Assembly (NCBI GenBank): GCA_965199185.1
Contig: CBDAQW010000012.1
Location: 1 to 64,000, forward strand
Length of the DNA: 64,000 bases
Reading direction: 5' to 3'
From: Endozoicomonas sp965199185
GTDB lineage: Bacteria > Pseudomonadota > Gammaproteobacteria > Pseudomonadales > Endozoicomonadaceae
Below the pieces are notes generated by a model. That model made no database searches. It worked only from the letters and a program-made list of their open reading frames with translations, and was not told the origin of the DNA. The number at the start of each line of letters is the position of its first letter. The stretch's first letter is position 1. Shown here one piece after another: positions 26,454-36,296 of this stretch. Made by a program: the position numbers and the translations under genes.

Positions 26454-26487
26454 ATGCTCTGTCTTGTTGGGTAACAAGATAGAGCAT
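26454..26487 (+). terminator. Hairpin after the aau operon
   Basis: A long stem ATGCTCTGTCTTGTT / AACAAGATAGAGCAT (15 bp with one mismatch, 4-base loop) lies 20 bases past the cytochrome c4 stop. No T run follows, but its position suggests the end of the aauBEDA-cytochrome transcript. Confidence 0.6.
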
Positions 26488-26644
26488 TGTGCGGAGCTTC
26501 CAATAAAACTCACTACGAGAAAATCATACGGGTTCAGAACGTACAGATGTGCAGAAATCGCTTTATATCACGCTATTAGTAAGTTGCCTGAGCCAGAAAT
26601 TGCCCATAGATTTTACTGACGAGGCAATCATTTTAATACTGATA

Positions 26645-26667
26645 AGCTGCCTGCTGTTCAGGCAGCT
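26645..26667 (-). terminator. Terminator hairpin overlapping the hemG stop
   Basis: A perfect 9-bp stem AGCTGCCTG/CAGGCAGCT overlaps the hemG stop codon. On the minus strand it is followed by a T/A-rich stretch, consistent with termination of hemG facing the aau operon. Confidence 0.5.
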
Positions 26668-27209
26668 AAACCTTTACTCATATCAATTGCCACCGTCTCT
26701 GCAAACTTTTTCACTCTGGCCCAGTCAGTAAATTCAGTGTCTACCTTTGGGTCAGTGGGACCTCCCGTAATTTTCATAATCAGCTGAATCATTTTGCGAT
26801 CAACAAATCTATAGCGAGTGTAAAGCAGTGCTCCAGCAAAAACATCCACCCGATCAGGCTTCCACTGAGCCTTGCGCAAAAATTTTTGCAAATAAAGATT
26901 GTTGTGTGGCTCACTGCGGTCAGGCTTACGCGCCGTCAGATTAATAGAGAAAAAGAAGTTTGGCTTATTCTCAAGCATGGCTTTATGCTTTTCGACAAAC
27001 TGACAAAATTGCTTATGGTGCCGGCCATATCGAATAGAGCACCCAAGCACCACCCCGTCGAAAGCGTCCAGAGCGTAATCCGCAGGCAGATCATTGATCG
27101 CAGCAACAGAAACGCGGTGCCCTGCTTCCTCCAGACAAAATGCAATACGTTCCATTACTTTACGAGCCTGACCCTCACGAGTCATATACAACAGAGCCAA
27201 ATGAGACAT
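26658..27209 (-). CDS. hemG: Flavodoxin-like protoporphyrinogen oxidase HemG
   Basis: From the ATG at 27209 the product is 183 residues and matches HemG: FMN-binding LLYMTREGQARKVMERIA, VVLGCSIRYGRHHKQFCQFV and the HemG-specific ARKPDRSEPHNNLYLQKFL insert. It oxidises protoporphyrinogen IX to protoporphyrin IX and hands electrons to ubiquinone or menaquinone, so it works without oxygen. The frame continues upstream to 27266, but those residues are not part of the family. Confidence 0.93.
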   Translation of the reverse strand: MSHLALLYMTREGQARKVMERIAFCLEEAGHRVSVAAINDLPADYALDAFDGVVLGCSIRYGRHHKQFCQFVEKHKAMLENKPNFFFSINLTARKPDRSEPHNNLYLQKFLRKAQWKPDRVDVFAGALLYTRYRFVDRKMIQLIMKITGGPTDPKVDTEFTDWARVKKFAETVAIDMSKGLAA

Positions 27210-27343
27210 GCCAACCACTTTTGAGAAATGTCCGGGCATTTTACGCATTCGTGGCGCGAAAAACATCTGATCAAATCAATACGCCAAGGTGATTTATGCG
27301 TACATTGTCTTCTGCCCATAGGACAAAAGACAACCATCAAAAC

Positions 27344-28301
27344 TCAACCTTTATAGATTTTTGGATTTAAAACATCTCGCAAAAAGTCACCCAGTAAGTT
27401 AAGCACCAGCACCAAAACAACCAGTACAATCCCCGGAATCACTGTGATCCACCAGCTACCCGAAAAGATGTATTCAAATCCACCGGAAATCAGTGAACCC
27501 AGAGAAGGTTGTGATACCGGCATACCCAACCCAAGGAAAGACAGTGCCGCCTCACTGATAATGGCATTAGCCACTTGCACAGTGGAAATCACCAGAATAG
27601 GCGACAGGCAATTAGGCAAAATATGTCGAAACATAATGCGTCCAGGACCAAACCCCATAACGCGAGCCGCTTCCACATACTCTTTTTTCTTTTCTGCCAG
27701 TACTGATGCTCTGACAGTACGCGCATACTGTGGCCATTCGGCGATACCGATCACCAGAATCAGCATGAGCATTGCCAGTTGACTGTAAAGCTCAGAACCA
27801 AAAGAAGCCTGAAATACTGCCAACACAATGATCGCCACCATCATGGTAGAAAACGATAACTGGATATCAGCAACCCGCATCAGAAAACTATCCAGACGAC
27901 CACCAAAATAACCTGCGGCCAAGCCCAGACAAATCCCCAGAACTGCCTGCAACACTACAGCAAAGACGCCAATAGCAAGAGAAACACGCATCCCGTAAAG
28001 AATGGTGCTGTACATATCCCTTCCCTGTGCATCGGTGCCTAAGAGAAAACGGTTCTCACCAGAGGCTTCCCATGACGGTGGGATTTCTGAATCCATAATA
28101 TCCAGACTTGAAAGATCATAAGGATTAGTCGGTGCCAGAACCGGAGCCAACAATGATGCACCTACAAACAGGACAAAAAACCACAGCACAGATCATTGCT
28201 CCCCGATCACGACTAAAGTGATACCAGAGGTTTGACTGTTGCACTTTTTGCCAGATACTGGCCTTTTGTTCTCCATTAGCGGAGACAGCAACTTCACTCA
28301 T
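27344..28301 (-). pseudogene. ABC importer inner-membrane permease (DppC/GsiD type), frameshifted
   Basis: The intact start is the ATG at 28301, overlapping the upstream permease stop by 4 bases (ATGA). The N-terminal frame (MSEVAVSANGEQKASIWQKV...) shifts at a run of six A on the plus strand (28175-28180). Removing one base gives a continuous 318-residue permease with helix GAMICAVVFVLFVGASLLAP and the EAARVMGFGPGRIMFRHILPN ATPase-contact loop. As it stands, only 281 residues could be made, from a GTG inside the first helix. This is either a sequencing error in a homopolymer or a real inactivating +1 insertion; other lesions in the operon favour decay. Confidence 0.8.
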
Positions 28302-29278
28302 CAGACCGTCCTCGCCAATCGTACGGTTGGATTAATCAGGCCATACAGCAGATCAACCAGCGTATTCACCACCACAAAAATCCCACCAACCACAATGAGA
28401 TAGGCGACAATCAATGGGGTATCAACCCGGTTCACCGCTTCCAAAAACATAAAGCCCATACCTGGCCACTGAAAAACCGATTCTGTCAAAATGGTATAAG
28501 CGACCATGGTGCCTATCTGCACACCGCCGACAGTAATAACCGGCAACATAGTGTTCTTCAGCGCATGTAAAAAATAGATACGCGATGTTTTCAAGCCTTT
28601 GGCTTTGGCAAACTTCACATACTCGGTATGCAATACTTCGACCATCTCGGAACGAATCAAGCGAATAAACAGCGGCAGCATGATACTGGCTAAAGAGATA
28701 GACGGCAGAATCAGATGCTCCAGGCCACTACGCGTCAGAAAACCGGTATCCCAGCCATTAAATAGCGGCACCAGATCACCCCGGCCATAAGATGGCAGCC
28801 AGCCCAGTTCGATTGAAAACAGATAAATGCCAAAAATAGCCGTCAGAAAAACAGGAACAGAAATCCCCAGAATACTAAAACCGAGAATTAGCCGAGTCAG
28901 CCAGCTGTTCGGTCGGATAGCGCAATACACACCTGCCGGAACCGACACTAATACAATGATTAATGTAGCGCCCATTACCAGCTCAAGGGTCGCAGGTAGT
29001 TTGGCAAAAATAACATCGAGTGCAGATTCTTTATAAAAATAAGAAAGGCCAAGATCACCCTGCACCGCTCTGCTGATAAATCGGCCATACTGAACAAGAA
29101 ACGGGTCATTCAAGCCCATTTGATCTCTTAGCGCCTGACGTTCAGCCTCAGAAACCGATTGCCCTACCAGCTCCCGCAACGGGTCACCCAGATTATCTTG
29201 AATGGAAAAACTGATGATGCTGATAACAAACATCACCAGCAAACCCTGAAATAGTCGTTTAAACAAAAATAACAGCAT
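28301..29278 (-). CDS. ABC importer inner-membrane permease (DppB/GsiC type)
   Basis: The 325-residue protein begins MLLFLFKRLFQGLLVMFVISIISFSI as in DppB/GsiC permeases, with six predicted helices and the cytoplasmic loop HTEYVKFAKAKGLKTSRIYFLHALKN that docks on the ATPase. The reading frame is intact. It lies third in an ATPase-receptor-permease-permease order like gsiABCD. With three neighbours broken the transporter is unlikely to work. Confidence 0.88.
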   Translation of the reverse strand: MLLFLFKRLFQGLLVMFVISIISFSIQDNLGDPLRELVGQSVSEAERQALRDQMGLNDPFLVQYGRFISRAVQGDLGLSYFYKESALDVIFAKLPATLELVMGATLIIVLVSVPAGVYCAIRPNSWLTRLILGFSILGISVPVFLTAIFGIYLFSIELGWLPSYGRGDLVPLFNGWDTGFLTRSGLEHLILPSISLASIMLPLFIRLIRSEMVEVLHTEYVKFAKAKGLKTSRIYFLHALKNTMLPVITVGGVQIGTMVAYTILTESVFQWPGMGFMFLEAVNRVDTPLIVAYLIVVGGIFVVVNTLVDLLYGLINPTVRLARTV

Positions 29279-29411
29279 AAATAAAATGTGCCGACTGGTT
29301 AAGTGGATGGTGATGGGTTAGTGCATAGCACGTTTTATAATCCGCTTACGCAAACATTTAAAACGCACCATGCCGCAATGTTTCAAAACGCACATAAACA
29401 GAAGGCGCGTT

Positions 29412-31066
29412 TTAATTGGTTATTACCAGATCACCCACATAAGGGAAATTCATTACATTGACAATATCTTTAGCGGCAACATTCTTTGCAGAACCCCAGG
29501 CCAGATTCTGCCAGTGCAGAGGGACAAAGGCAGCATCTTCATAGAGCGCACGCTCAACGTCCTGAAGTATTCTGCTGCGCAACTCAGCGTCCGTTTCCTG
29601 ACTAGCCTGCTTCACCAAAGTATCCACCTGTGGATCACAGTAATTACCGGCGTTGTACTGCCCCCAGCCTGTCGCTTCATCGGCACAGGCGGCCAGGTAT
29701 TCAGTGAAGTTGGCTGAGTCTTCAGTATCTGCATGCCAGCCGATCATCATCATGTCCGCAGCTCGCTTGTCAAACTCAGGCCAGTATTGAGCTTTTGGCA
29801 AGGTTTTAAGATCAACCTGAATATTGATTTTAGCCAGCATAGAAGCCACAGACTGAGCGATTTTGGCATCGTTCACGTAGCGGTTATTTGGTGCCATCAT
29901 AGTAATAGAGAAACCGTCTTCATATCCTGCCTCTTTCATCAGCTGTTTGGCTTTATCCAGATCATAACGAGGCTTCAGGTCGGCAGCATGGCCAGTGTAA
30001 CCTTCCGGACTTTGTTGTGCGGCAGCCGTCGCAAAACCTTTCATGATCTTTTTAACAATACCTTCATTATTGACTGCGTGAATAATCGCCTGACGTACAC
30101 GCTTGTCTTTGAAAGCTTCTACACGCTCCTGATTCATCTGAAAGGTAATGATACGGGTACCGCTTAGAGTAACGAGATCCGTGTTTTCAGCCTGTCTGAT
30201 ACGATCATGATCATTGGGCGGCACCGGGAAGATAAAGTCCACATCACCCGACAACAAGGCCGCAACACGGGTTGGACCTTCTTTGATCGGGGTCAGAACG
30301 ACCTTCTCAACGTTGCCGGGAGAGCGTTCATCCCAGTAGGTTTTTGTTGCGCGCAAAATCCACACGCACGCCCTGCTGACGGTCAGTGACAATAAATGGT
30401 CCTGTACCAGAGGCATTTCTGGAAGCAAAGGTGTTGGCGTGTTTCTTCAGCAACGCTTTCGGCTGACCATTTTCATCGTCACCGGAATAGAATTTACTGT
30501 CCATCGGGAAAATAAAAGTCGCCGAATTCAGCAACAAAGGGAAAGGACGCTTGGTGATAAGGTCAAACTGATAATCATCGATCACCTTCAGTTCAGCAAA
30601 TGGCTCAAATATCGCTTTAAAGTCACCACTGCTCAACAGACGATCAAACGTCCACTTTACATCCGCCGCTGTTAATGGATTACCAGAGTGAAACTGAACC
30701 CCTTTACGCAGGGTAAAACGAACCGTGACATCATCAATCCGCTCCCAGTTTTTTGCCAGGCGAGCTTCAAAACCATGGTTATTGTCCCAGCGAATAATCG
30801 GGTCAAACACCATATGAGACATCTGTAAAGTAGCACCGGATATCTGCTCGTGCGGGTCAAGCGATACGGGATCAGCATCATAAGCAATTTTCAGTTCTAC
30901 CGGGTTGGTAGCCATCGCTGTTTTTTCAGCTTTCACTGATACTGTGCTGACAACCGGCTCATCAGGCTGCGGAGTGTTTGAGGAACTCATAAAATATGAA
31001 GCACCGGCAACGACAACGGCCAAAGCGAGACAGGGCGAGACCGCCCGTTATGATATTTTTACTCAT
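29412..31066 (-). pseudogene. Extracytoplasmic solute-binding protein (SBP_bac_5), two frameshifts
   Basis: The gene should start at the ATG at 31066 (GGAGAGGG binding site) with MSKNIITGGLAL. A one-base excess between about 31026 and 31055 moves it into the frame of ALAVVVAGASYF (signal helix). A second one-base excess in a run of five T on the plus strand (30341-30345) splits VDFARNK from TYWDERSPGN. Removing both bases leaves 1653 nt, exactly 551 codons. The protein is a family-5 peptide/nickel/glutathione receptor (SLDPHEQISGATLQMSHMVF; ADMMMIGWHADTEDSANF). It is adjacent to an IS-broken ATPase gene. Confidence 0.85.
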
Positions 31067-31136
31067 AGTGTTATATGCCCTCTCCAAGGCTACGTGTTAA
31101 TTTCCACAGGCATTTTTATAAGAAGATACTACCTGG

Positions 31137-32493
31137 TCAGGCCATGACAGCTGACTCAATCTCCAGTCCCTCTCTGGACAAATTATCTGCCCGAGGCATC
31201 AGTTCGATCAGATTTTGGGTGTACGGGTGCTGAGGGTGATCGAAAATAGCATCCGTCGAACCAACTTCTACCAGTGCACCTTTCTTCATCACCGCAACCC
31301 TGTCACACATCTGCCTGATGACCGGCAAATCATGGCTGATAAATAACATGGTCAGCCCAAGTTCCTCCTGAAGGTCCTTGAGCAAATTGAGAATTTGCGC
31401 CTGAACAGACACATCGAGCGCAGATGTAGGTTCATCACAAATAAGAAAGCGAGGCCGGGTAGCTAATGCCCGTGCAATAGAGATGCGCTGTCGCTGACCA
31501 CCGGAAAATTCATGGGGATATTTGAGTCCGGCAGCATTGCCAAGCCCCACATGATCCAAAAGATCAGCCACGATAGACTTCACCTGGCGCTCAGATGCCG
31601 CCAATTTATGAAAGCGGATGGGCTCTGCAATAATATTTTCAACGGTCATCCGAGAGTTCATGCTGGAATAAGGGTTCTGGAAAACCATCTGAATCTGTCG
31701 GCGCAGGGGTTTTCGTTGCTTCTCGGACAATCGGGTCAGGTCAGTTCCGGCAAAATCGATGGCACCCGAATCGGCGGAATACAGACCAGCAATGACTCTG
31801 GCGATGGTGGATTTACCAGAACCGGACTCCCCTACTAAACCAAAGGTTTCGCCTTCCATTACATCAAAAGAGACATTATCGGACGCCTGAACATAGCGAC
31901 GATTCTTTTTCAGAAAAGACGATTTCGTTTCAAAACGAAGATTGATATTCTTTACCTGCAGAAGACGGTTGTCTTTTACCTCGCCAAAACGCTCCTGCTC
32001 ACCCAACCAGTGATGCTTAACATCAATATGCCTGCCCTGTTCCTGCTCAATGTATTCAACTCTGGGAAAACGATGTAGCTTGATATCCGTACGGGGAACC
32101 GCACTAATCAAACTTTTGGTGTACGCATGAACCGGGCGCTGCAGCACCTGCTCTGTGTCGCCTAACTCCACCAGCTCACCCATGTACATCACAGCCACAC
32201 GATCAGTCACATTGGCAATCACACCCATGTCATGAGTCACCAACAAGCAACCCACATTGCGTTCTTTGCAGAGCGTACGAATCAGTTCGAGAATCTGATC
32301 CTGAATAGAGACATCAAGCGCTGTGGTGGGTTCATCAGCAATGATCAGCTCAGGATCGCCTGACAGAGCAATCGCGATCACTACTCGCTGACGCATACCG
32401 CCTGAAAACTGATGAGGGTATTGTTTAATGCGGATTTCAGGTTCCGGAATGCCAACGGCTTCCAATAAACTGATGGCTTTTTTATAAGCTTCT
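31137..32493 (-). pseudogene. Fused dual ABC ATPase (GsiA type), 3' part
   Basis: This is the downstream part of a fused ATPase gene split by an IS4-family element. It retains the end of the first nucleotide-binding domain (signature FSGGMRQR, Walker B LIIADEPTTALD) and all of the second (Walker A GESGSGKST, Q-loop VFQNPYSSMNS, signature FSGGQRQR, Walker B FLICDEPTSALD). Joining it to 33805-34178 at the duplicated TTTACAC restores a 1731-nt, 576-residue frame. An open frame runs on into the element to 32534, so a protein with one complete ATPase domain could still be made. Confidence 0.88.
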
Positions 32494-32500
32494 TTTACAC
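32494..32500. repeat. Left copy of IS target duplication TTTACAC
   Basis: TTTACAC occurs here directly before the element and again at 33805-33811 directly after it, both within the ATPase coding sequence. The final C may instead belong to the element, making the duplication 6 bases. Confidence 0.75.
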
Positions 32501-32530
32501 AATACTTCGGACAGTTTCCGCCAGATGCGG

Positions 32531-32597
32531 CCATGAGAGAAAACAGCGAAAATGGAGAAGCTCACCCCCTCCATTCGCTGATACTTTTCTCTCATGG
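32531..32597 (+). promoter_or_regulatory. Hairpin masking the transposase start codon
   Basis: CCATGAGAGAAAA (32531-32543) is fully complementary to TTTTCTCTCATGG (32585-32597), which contains the transposase ATG. An inner stem CAGCGAA..TGGAG / CTCCATTCGCTG (32544-32557 with 32569-32580) continues it. A transcript entering from outside would fold and hide the start codon, while one starting inside the left arm would not. Such hairpins are known to damp translation in IS10 and IS50; the role here is inferred. Confidence 0.6.
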
Positions 32598-33787
32598 AAA
32601 ACATAGTAAAGGCTGCTCTGGACGGCATGTCCAGTGTTAAAAAGCCCCAGAAAACCTTCATCGCGCTGCTTCTCTCTGCTCTCATAGTGGTTCAGGGCAA
32701 AGCCAACTTTCGGAATATGAGTCGATATTCCCCGATGAGTGAGAAACGCTTTAGTCGCTGGTATCGCCGTTCCTTCGACTTTTCCAGTTTCAACTGCCTG
32801 ATGCTCTCTGATGTAGTTGAGAAAGCTCAGGAGTTAATAGCTGCTCTCGATGCCAGCTTTATGACCAAAAGTGGCAAGAAGACGGATGGGCTCGGAATGT
32901 TTTGGCGTGGCTGCACAAGTCGCTCTGAGCGAGGACTTGAGCTATCCCTTCTCAGTGTTATAGACCTTCAATCCAATACAGCGTATGCACTGGATGCTGA
33001 GCAGACCCTTGATGAAGACGGTAAAACTCGCGTCGACCTCTATGCAGAGCAGGTTATTCGTCTTGCAGAAAAAATTCTGAATCTTGGTATCAGCTATCTG
33101 TCTGTAGACGCCTATTACTTCAAGGAAAAATTTGTATCCGCTGTGGTTGCTACTGGCCTCCAGATCGTTGGCAAGTTAAGAAATGATGCCGACCTGCTGT
33201 GGCTCTACACCGGTTCATATTCTGGCAGTGGACGCCCAAGAATTTATGATGGTAAGGTCAACCCTGACAAAGATCTACACCGCTTTGAGCACGTAGGCCA
33301 GCTGGAAAGCGGAGAAAATATCTATACCGCAGTTGTACATTCCAAATGTCTGAAACGTCGTATACGTGTTGTTATGTTGCGGACTCAGCGAGGCACCAAA
33401 ATGGGTGTATCGCTGCTCTACTCAACCGATACAGATCTGGACGCGATGACAATCATCAAATATTACAAAGCCAGGTTTCAGATCGAATTTATTTTCCGGG
33501 ATGCCAAGCAGTACACAGGGTTGATGGACTGCCAATCTTGCCGGAAAGAGTGTATCCACACACAAATCAATGCTTCGTTTACAGCCCTGAATGCACTCAA
33601 GCTGGAAGACCTGGAAGAAAAAAATACCGATGAAGAAACCGTGATTTCTATCGCCACCTGGAAACGCCGAAAGTTCAATCAGCACTTGATGTGTAGAGTT
33701 TTTGAGAAGTTAGATTTACCCATGAGCAATGAAAAAGTCATGGACACTTACCGACAACTCAGTAGCTATGGAGCTATCGCTGCATGA
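32594..33787 (+). CDS. IS4-family DDE transposase
   Basis: The 397-residue transposase has the IS4 signature Y-(2)-R-(3)-E-(6)-K in YKARFQIEFIFRDAK (about residues 290-304), with upstream acidic residues in IAALDASFM (about 89) and YLSVDAYYFKE (about 175) as the probable first and second catalytic aspartates. The frame is complete. The start codon lies in the 3' arm of a large hairpin. The protein ends inside the right terminal inverted repeat region. Confidence 0.92.
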   Translation: MENIVKAALDGMSSVKKPQKTFIALLLSALIVVQGKANFRNMSRYSPMSEKRFSRWYRRSFDFSSFNCLMLSDVVEKAQELIAALDASFMTKSGKKTDGLGMFWRGCTSRSERGLELSLLSVIDLQSNTAYALDAEQTLDEDGKTRVDLYAEQVIRLAEKILNLGISYLSVDAYYFKEKFVSAVVATGLQIVGKLRNDADLLWLYTGSYSGSGRPRIYDGKVNPDKDLHRFEHVGQLESGENIYTAVVHSKCLKRRIRVVMLRTQRGTKMGVSLLYSTDTDLDAMTIIKYYKARFQIEFIFRDAKQYTGLMDCQSCRKECIHTQINASFTALNALKLEDLEEKNTDEETVISIATWKRRKFNQHLMCRVFEKLDLPMSNEKVMDTYRQLSSYGAIAA

Positions 33788-33804
33788 AAGTGTCCGAAGT
33801 GTTG

Positions 33805-34178
33805 TTTACACTAAGCCCCAGATTAACGACAATGGTTTCTACCAGCTGGGTTTCAATAGTAAGTAAAGGGTTCAGAGAGGTCATCGGATCCTGAAAAATA
33901 AACCCGATACGGCGACCCCGAATTTTACGGATATTTTCTCCGTGTAGGCCGCTAATGATTTGACTATCAAGAGCGATTTCACCATCAGCCACTTTTCCCG
34001 GAGGGCTGAGCAAATCAATAATTGCATTACCTACGGTAGATTTGCCAGCTCCCGACTCGCCTACAAGCCCAAGAATTTCGCCCTTATTAACGGTAAAGGA
34101 TACGCCCTGAACAGCGACGGCGGTACCATGACGCAGTGGAAATTCTATGCGCAGACCTTTTACTTCCAGTAAGGACAT
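33805..34178 (-). pseudogene. Fused dual ABC ATPase (GsiA type), 5' part
   Basis: This is the N-terminal part of the split ATPase, starting at the ATG at 34178 behind a GGGGGAG binding site. It encodes MSLLEVKGLRIEFPLRHGT, Walker A GESGAGKST and Q-loop FIFQDPMTSLNPLL of the first nucleotide-binding domain, then runs into the IS after LGLSV. The fused ATPase is the first gene of the operon, so the insertion is likely polar on the receptor and permease genes downstream. Confidence 0.85.
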
Positions 34179-34620
34179 GCACTCCCCCTTTTTCGGATCG
34201 TTATGCTCAAAGCCATTCATGGATTTGATGGCTCTGAATACTTCTCATGCCAAAACAGATCTGTCGTTTTTTACGACTGTTACCGTTTGGTATGTCAGTT
34301 ATAACTCAATACGAGATATAGCTATTATTATTGATTCTGTTGCTATTCCAGTCTCAGGGGTCACCTCAACCAGATATTTTGATTTGTGAAGCCAGAAATC
34401 AGTGTCGGGTTCAGGCTCTCAGGATAAAGAAAGCCTGGAACAGTGCCCGCTGATAAAATGCAGTGATTTGACTCTATTTTGTAAATAGTTGCCACACGGC
34501 ATATATCAGACAATAGTCGCTTAATATCAACGGCGCTATTTACTATACATAGAGATTAATAGAATAAAAAGCTTTATATTATGAACACTTTTCGTATTAA
34601 TATTCGTATCAATGCCGACC
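34179..34620. other. Gene-free AT-rich region upstream of the ABC operon
   Basis: These 442 bases lie between the ATPase start and the alaE stop, both on the minus strand. They should contain the ABC operon promoter and the alaE 3' end. I see no convincing gene, strong terminator or repeat; short open frames here lack binding sites and family resemblance. Confidence 0.4.
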
Positions 34621-35052
34621 TCAAGCCATGCTGACCGGTGTTGGTTTGAACCAGCTACGACACAACTGGATCCAAAGGCCGAAAGGGCGCCCCATAATAA
34701 CCATCGCTCCAATCTGCCCAAGACAGGCCGTTATAATCTGGTCAACAACTGCACCAGTCGCCGCAACACAAAGTGCATAAACCGGAATCTGGAAAGAAGT
34801 AAAGGCAATAATGTCGAGCAGTGCAGCGCCTATAAAGCTCTTCTTATTTAAAATATTACGACTAATAATCCAGTCACGATAAAGACCATAAGGGCGGGCA
34901 ATCAACAGGTTAGCCGGAATATTCATTAACCGTGATTGCAAAGCCTGTTCTAAAGACAAGCCGGCAACGAAGAGTTCAACCAACAACCCAACAGTCAGCC
35001 CAAAAGTAATTAATGCGAAAACATCAGCTATCGCTTCGCGCTTGAACAACAT
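34621..35052 (-). CDS. alaE: L-alanine exporter AlaE
   Basis: The 143-residue protein has four membrane helices and the AlaE pattern: VADxFA-like IADVFALITFGLTVGLLVELFVAG, SRLMNIPANLLIARPYGLYRDWI (very close to the E. coli segment) and IIAFTSFQIPVYALCVA. AlaE exports excess L-alanine driven by proton-motive force. It is divergent from thiM across a 386-base gap. Confidence 0.9.
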   Translation of the reverse strand: MLFKREAIADVFALITFGLTVGLLVELFVAGLSLEQALQSRLMNIPANLLIARPYGLYRDWIISRNILNKKSFIGAALLDIIAFTSFQIPVYALCVAATGAVVDQIITACLGQIGAMVIMGRPFGLWIQLCRSWFKPTPVSMA

Positions 35053-35438
35053 GCCCCACCAGCTCCTGAATAAAACGACACCCCACCAATGGCGAAAAAC
35101 ACCACCAGAGTCTTGACAGAAATAAACTAAAAAATAGACAGACTGATAACAGAATGGTTATATCAGCACCCAGTCATATGAAGTAAGAAAACAGCGATTT
35201 ACACACCGAATTTCCAGGCAAAAAATATCGCTATATAGAGACAATATCAATAGTGATTATATTTGTTTTAATCGCAAAGAAAGAGAATACTTTCACCCAA
35301 GAAACAAACAATAGAAGATAACACCAAAATTATATTTGATGCTAAAATAGGCCACAGCCAGCGGCGATTTATGACAGGAGTCAACACATAAATTGCCTTT
35401 TCTAACGACAATAGCAATGTTTCAATAAAGGTTGTTTT
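35053..35438. other. Divergent alaE / thiM intergenic region
   Basis: This 386-base AT-rich region separates divergent alaE and thiM and should hold both promoters. It contains one imperfect inverted repeat, CTGATAAC..GTTATATCAG (35143-35166). I looked for a TPP riboswitch upstream of thiM and do not see its conserved CTGAGA/GACCTGAT-type core. No gene is supported. Confidence 0.4.
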
Positions 35439-36230
35439 ATGCGTAGCAACATATCCCTGAGCCTCAATAAACTTCGGGCAGTTCAGCCACTGGTGCATAA
35501 CATCACCAACCAGGTGGTTATGAACAACACAGCCAATGCCCTGCTAGCCATTGGCGCCTCCCCTATCATGGCGCACGCTCCTGAAGAAGTAGCCGATATG
35601 GTTGCTATCGTCGGCAGTCTGGTGATTAACACAGGGACTATTGCCAATGATCGTTATAACAGCATGATTCTGGCTGTAGAAGCTGCCAATACTCACAAAA
35701 AACCCTGGATTCTAGATCCTGTTGGCGCTGGCGCAACCCCTTATCGACTTGACACCAATCGCCAACTTCTGAACTACAAGCCTGCTGTCGTACGAGGCAA
35801 TGCATCAGAAATCGCTGCTCTGTTCACCGATGCAACGGGTGGTAAAGGTGTCGACAGCACTGATTCCAGCGAATCAACCCTGGACTACCTGCAACGCAAG
35901 GCAGCAGAGCACAATATAGTCATTGCTGTTACCGGCGCGACTGACTATATTACGGACGGTAAAAAACTGGTGAAACTCGATAACGGCCATCCCATGATGG
36001 CAAGAGTGACTGGGACCGGTTGTACCGCCACCGCCTTGATCGGTGCGTTTCTGGCTATTTGTGATGCACCACTAGAAGCCGCTGTTGCAGGTCTGGCCTG
36101 TCTTGGGCTTGCCGGTGAGCGAGCCAGCATTGAATCTCCGGGGCCTGGTTCACTGCAAGTAAAACTGCTAGATGAGCTTTATCAGTTAAACCAAGATTTA
36201 TTGATGAATAATGTAAAACTGACCATTTAA
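35439..36230 (+). CDS. thiM: Hydroxyethylthiazole kinase ThiM
   Basis: The 263-residue ribokinase-fold enzyme has VHNITNQVVMNNTANALLAIGASPIM near the N-terminus, LDPVGAGATPYR (about residue 91), VRGNASEIAAL and the phosphoryl-transfer loop VTGTGCTATALIGAFLA (about 193) with the active-site cysteine. It phosphorylates 4-methyl-5-(2-hydroxyethyl)thiazole for thiamine salvage. It is alone, without thiD or thiE. A strong terminator follows immediately. Confidence 0.95.
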   Translation: MRSNISLSLNKLRAVQPLVHNITNQVVMNNTANALLAIGASPIMAHAPEEVADMVAIVGSLVINTGTIANDRYNSMILAVEAANTHKKPWILDPVGAGATPYRLDTNRQLLNYKPAVVRGNASEIAALFTDATGGKGVDSTDSSESTLDYLQRKAAEHNIVIAVTGATDYITDGKKLVKLDNGHPMMARVTGTGCTATALIGAFLAICDAPLEAAVAGLACLGLAGERASIESPGPGSLQVKLLDELYQLNQDLLMNNVKLTI

Positions 36231-36237
36231 CGCCTGT

Positions 36238-36268
36238 GGCTGCCAGCTTGGCAGCCCGCTATTTTTTC
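36238..36268 (+). terminator. Rho-independent terminator after thiM
   Basis: GGCTGCCA (36238-36245) / TGGCAGCC (36249-36256) forms an 8-bp GC-rich stem with a GCT loop, followed by CGCTA and six T. It ends the thiM transcript just 29 bases before the ubiT start, so ubiT must rely on readthrough or a promoter inside the end of thiM. Confidence 0.8.
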
Positions 36269-36296
36269 AATGCTATTAACATGGCATGGAGCCAAG

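Larger units (their letters stand above)
32500..33804 (+). mobile_element. IS4-family insertion sequence, about 1.3 kb
   Basis: The element is bounded by 19-bp terminal inverted repeats with two mismatches: CAATACTTCGGACAGTTTC on the left (32500-32518) and CAACACTTCGGACACTTTC read inward from 33804. It encodes one transposase on the plus strand and is flanked by a 6-7 bp direct repeat TTTACA(C). It has interrupted the fused ABC ATPase gene on the opposite strand. The clean ends, intact transposase and exact in-frame repair upon removal point to a fairly recent insertion. Confidence 0.9.

Noticed and set aside
27210..27255. FNR-like sequence CTGATCAAATCAA upstream of hemG
   Set aside because: The half-sites are separated by three bases instead of four, so it does not fit the FNR spacing.
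28301..29278. Functional assignment of the ABC system to glutathione
   Set aside because: Only the gene order resembles gsiABCD; receptor residues do not allow a substrate call.
32482..32685. 67-codon minus-strand frame across the IS left end
   Set aside because: It is antisense to the transposase start and arises from the hairpin and coding sequence.
35053..35438. TPP riboswitch upstream of thiM
   Set aside because: The conserved thi-box core sequences are not visible in either orientation.
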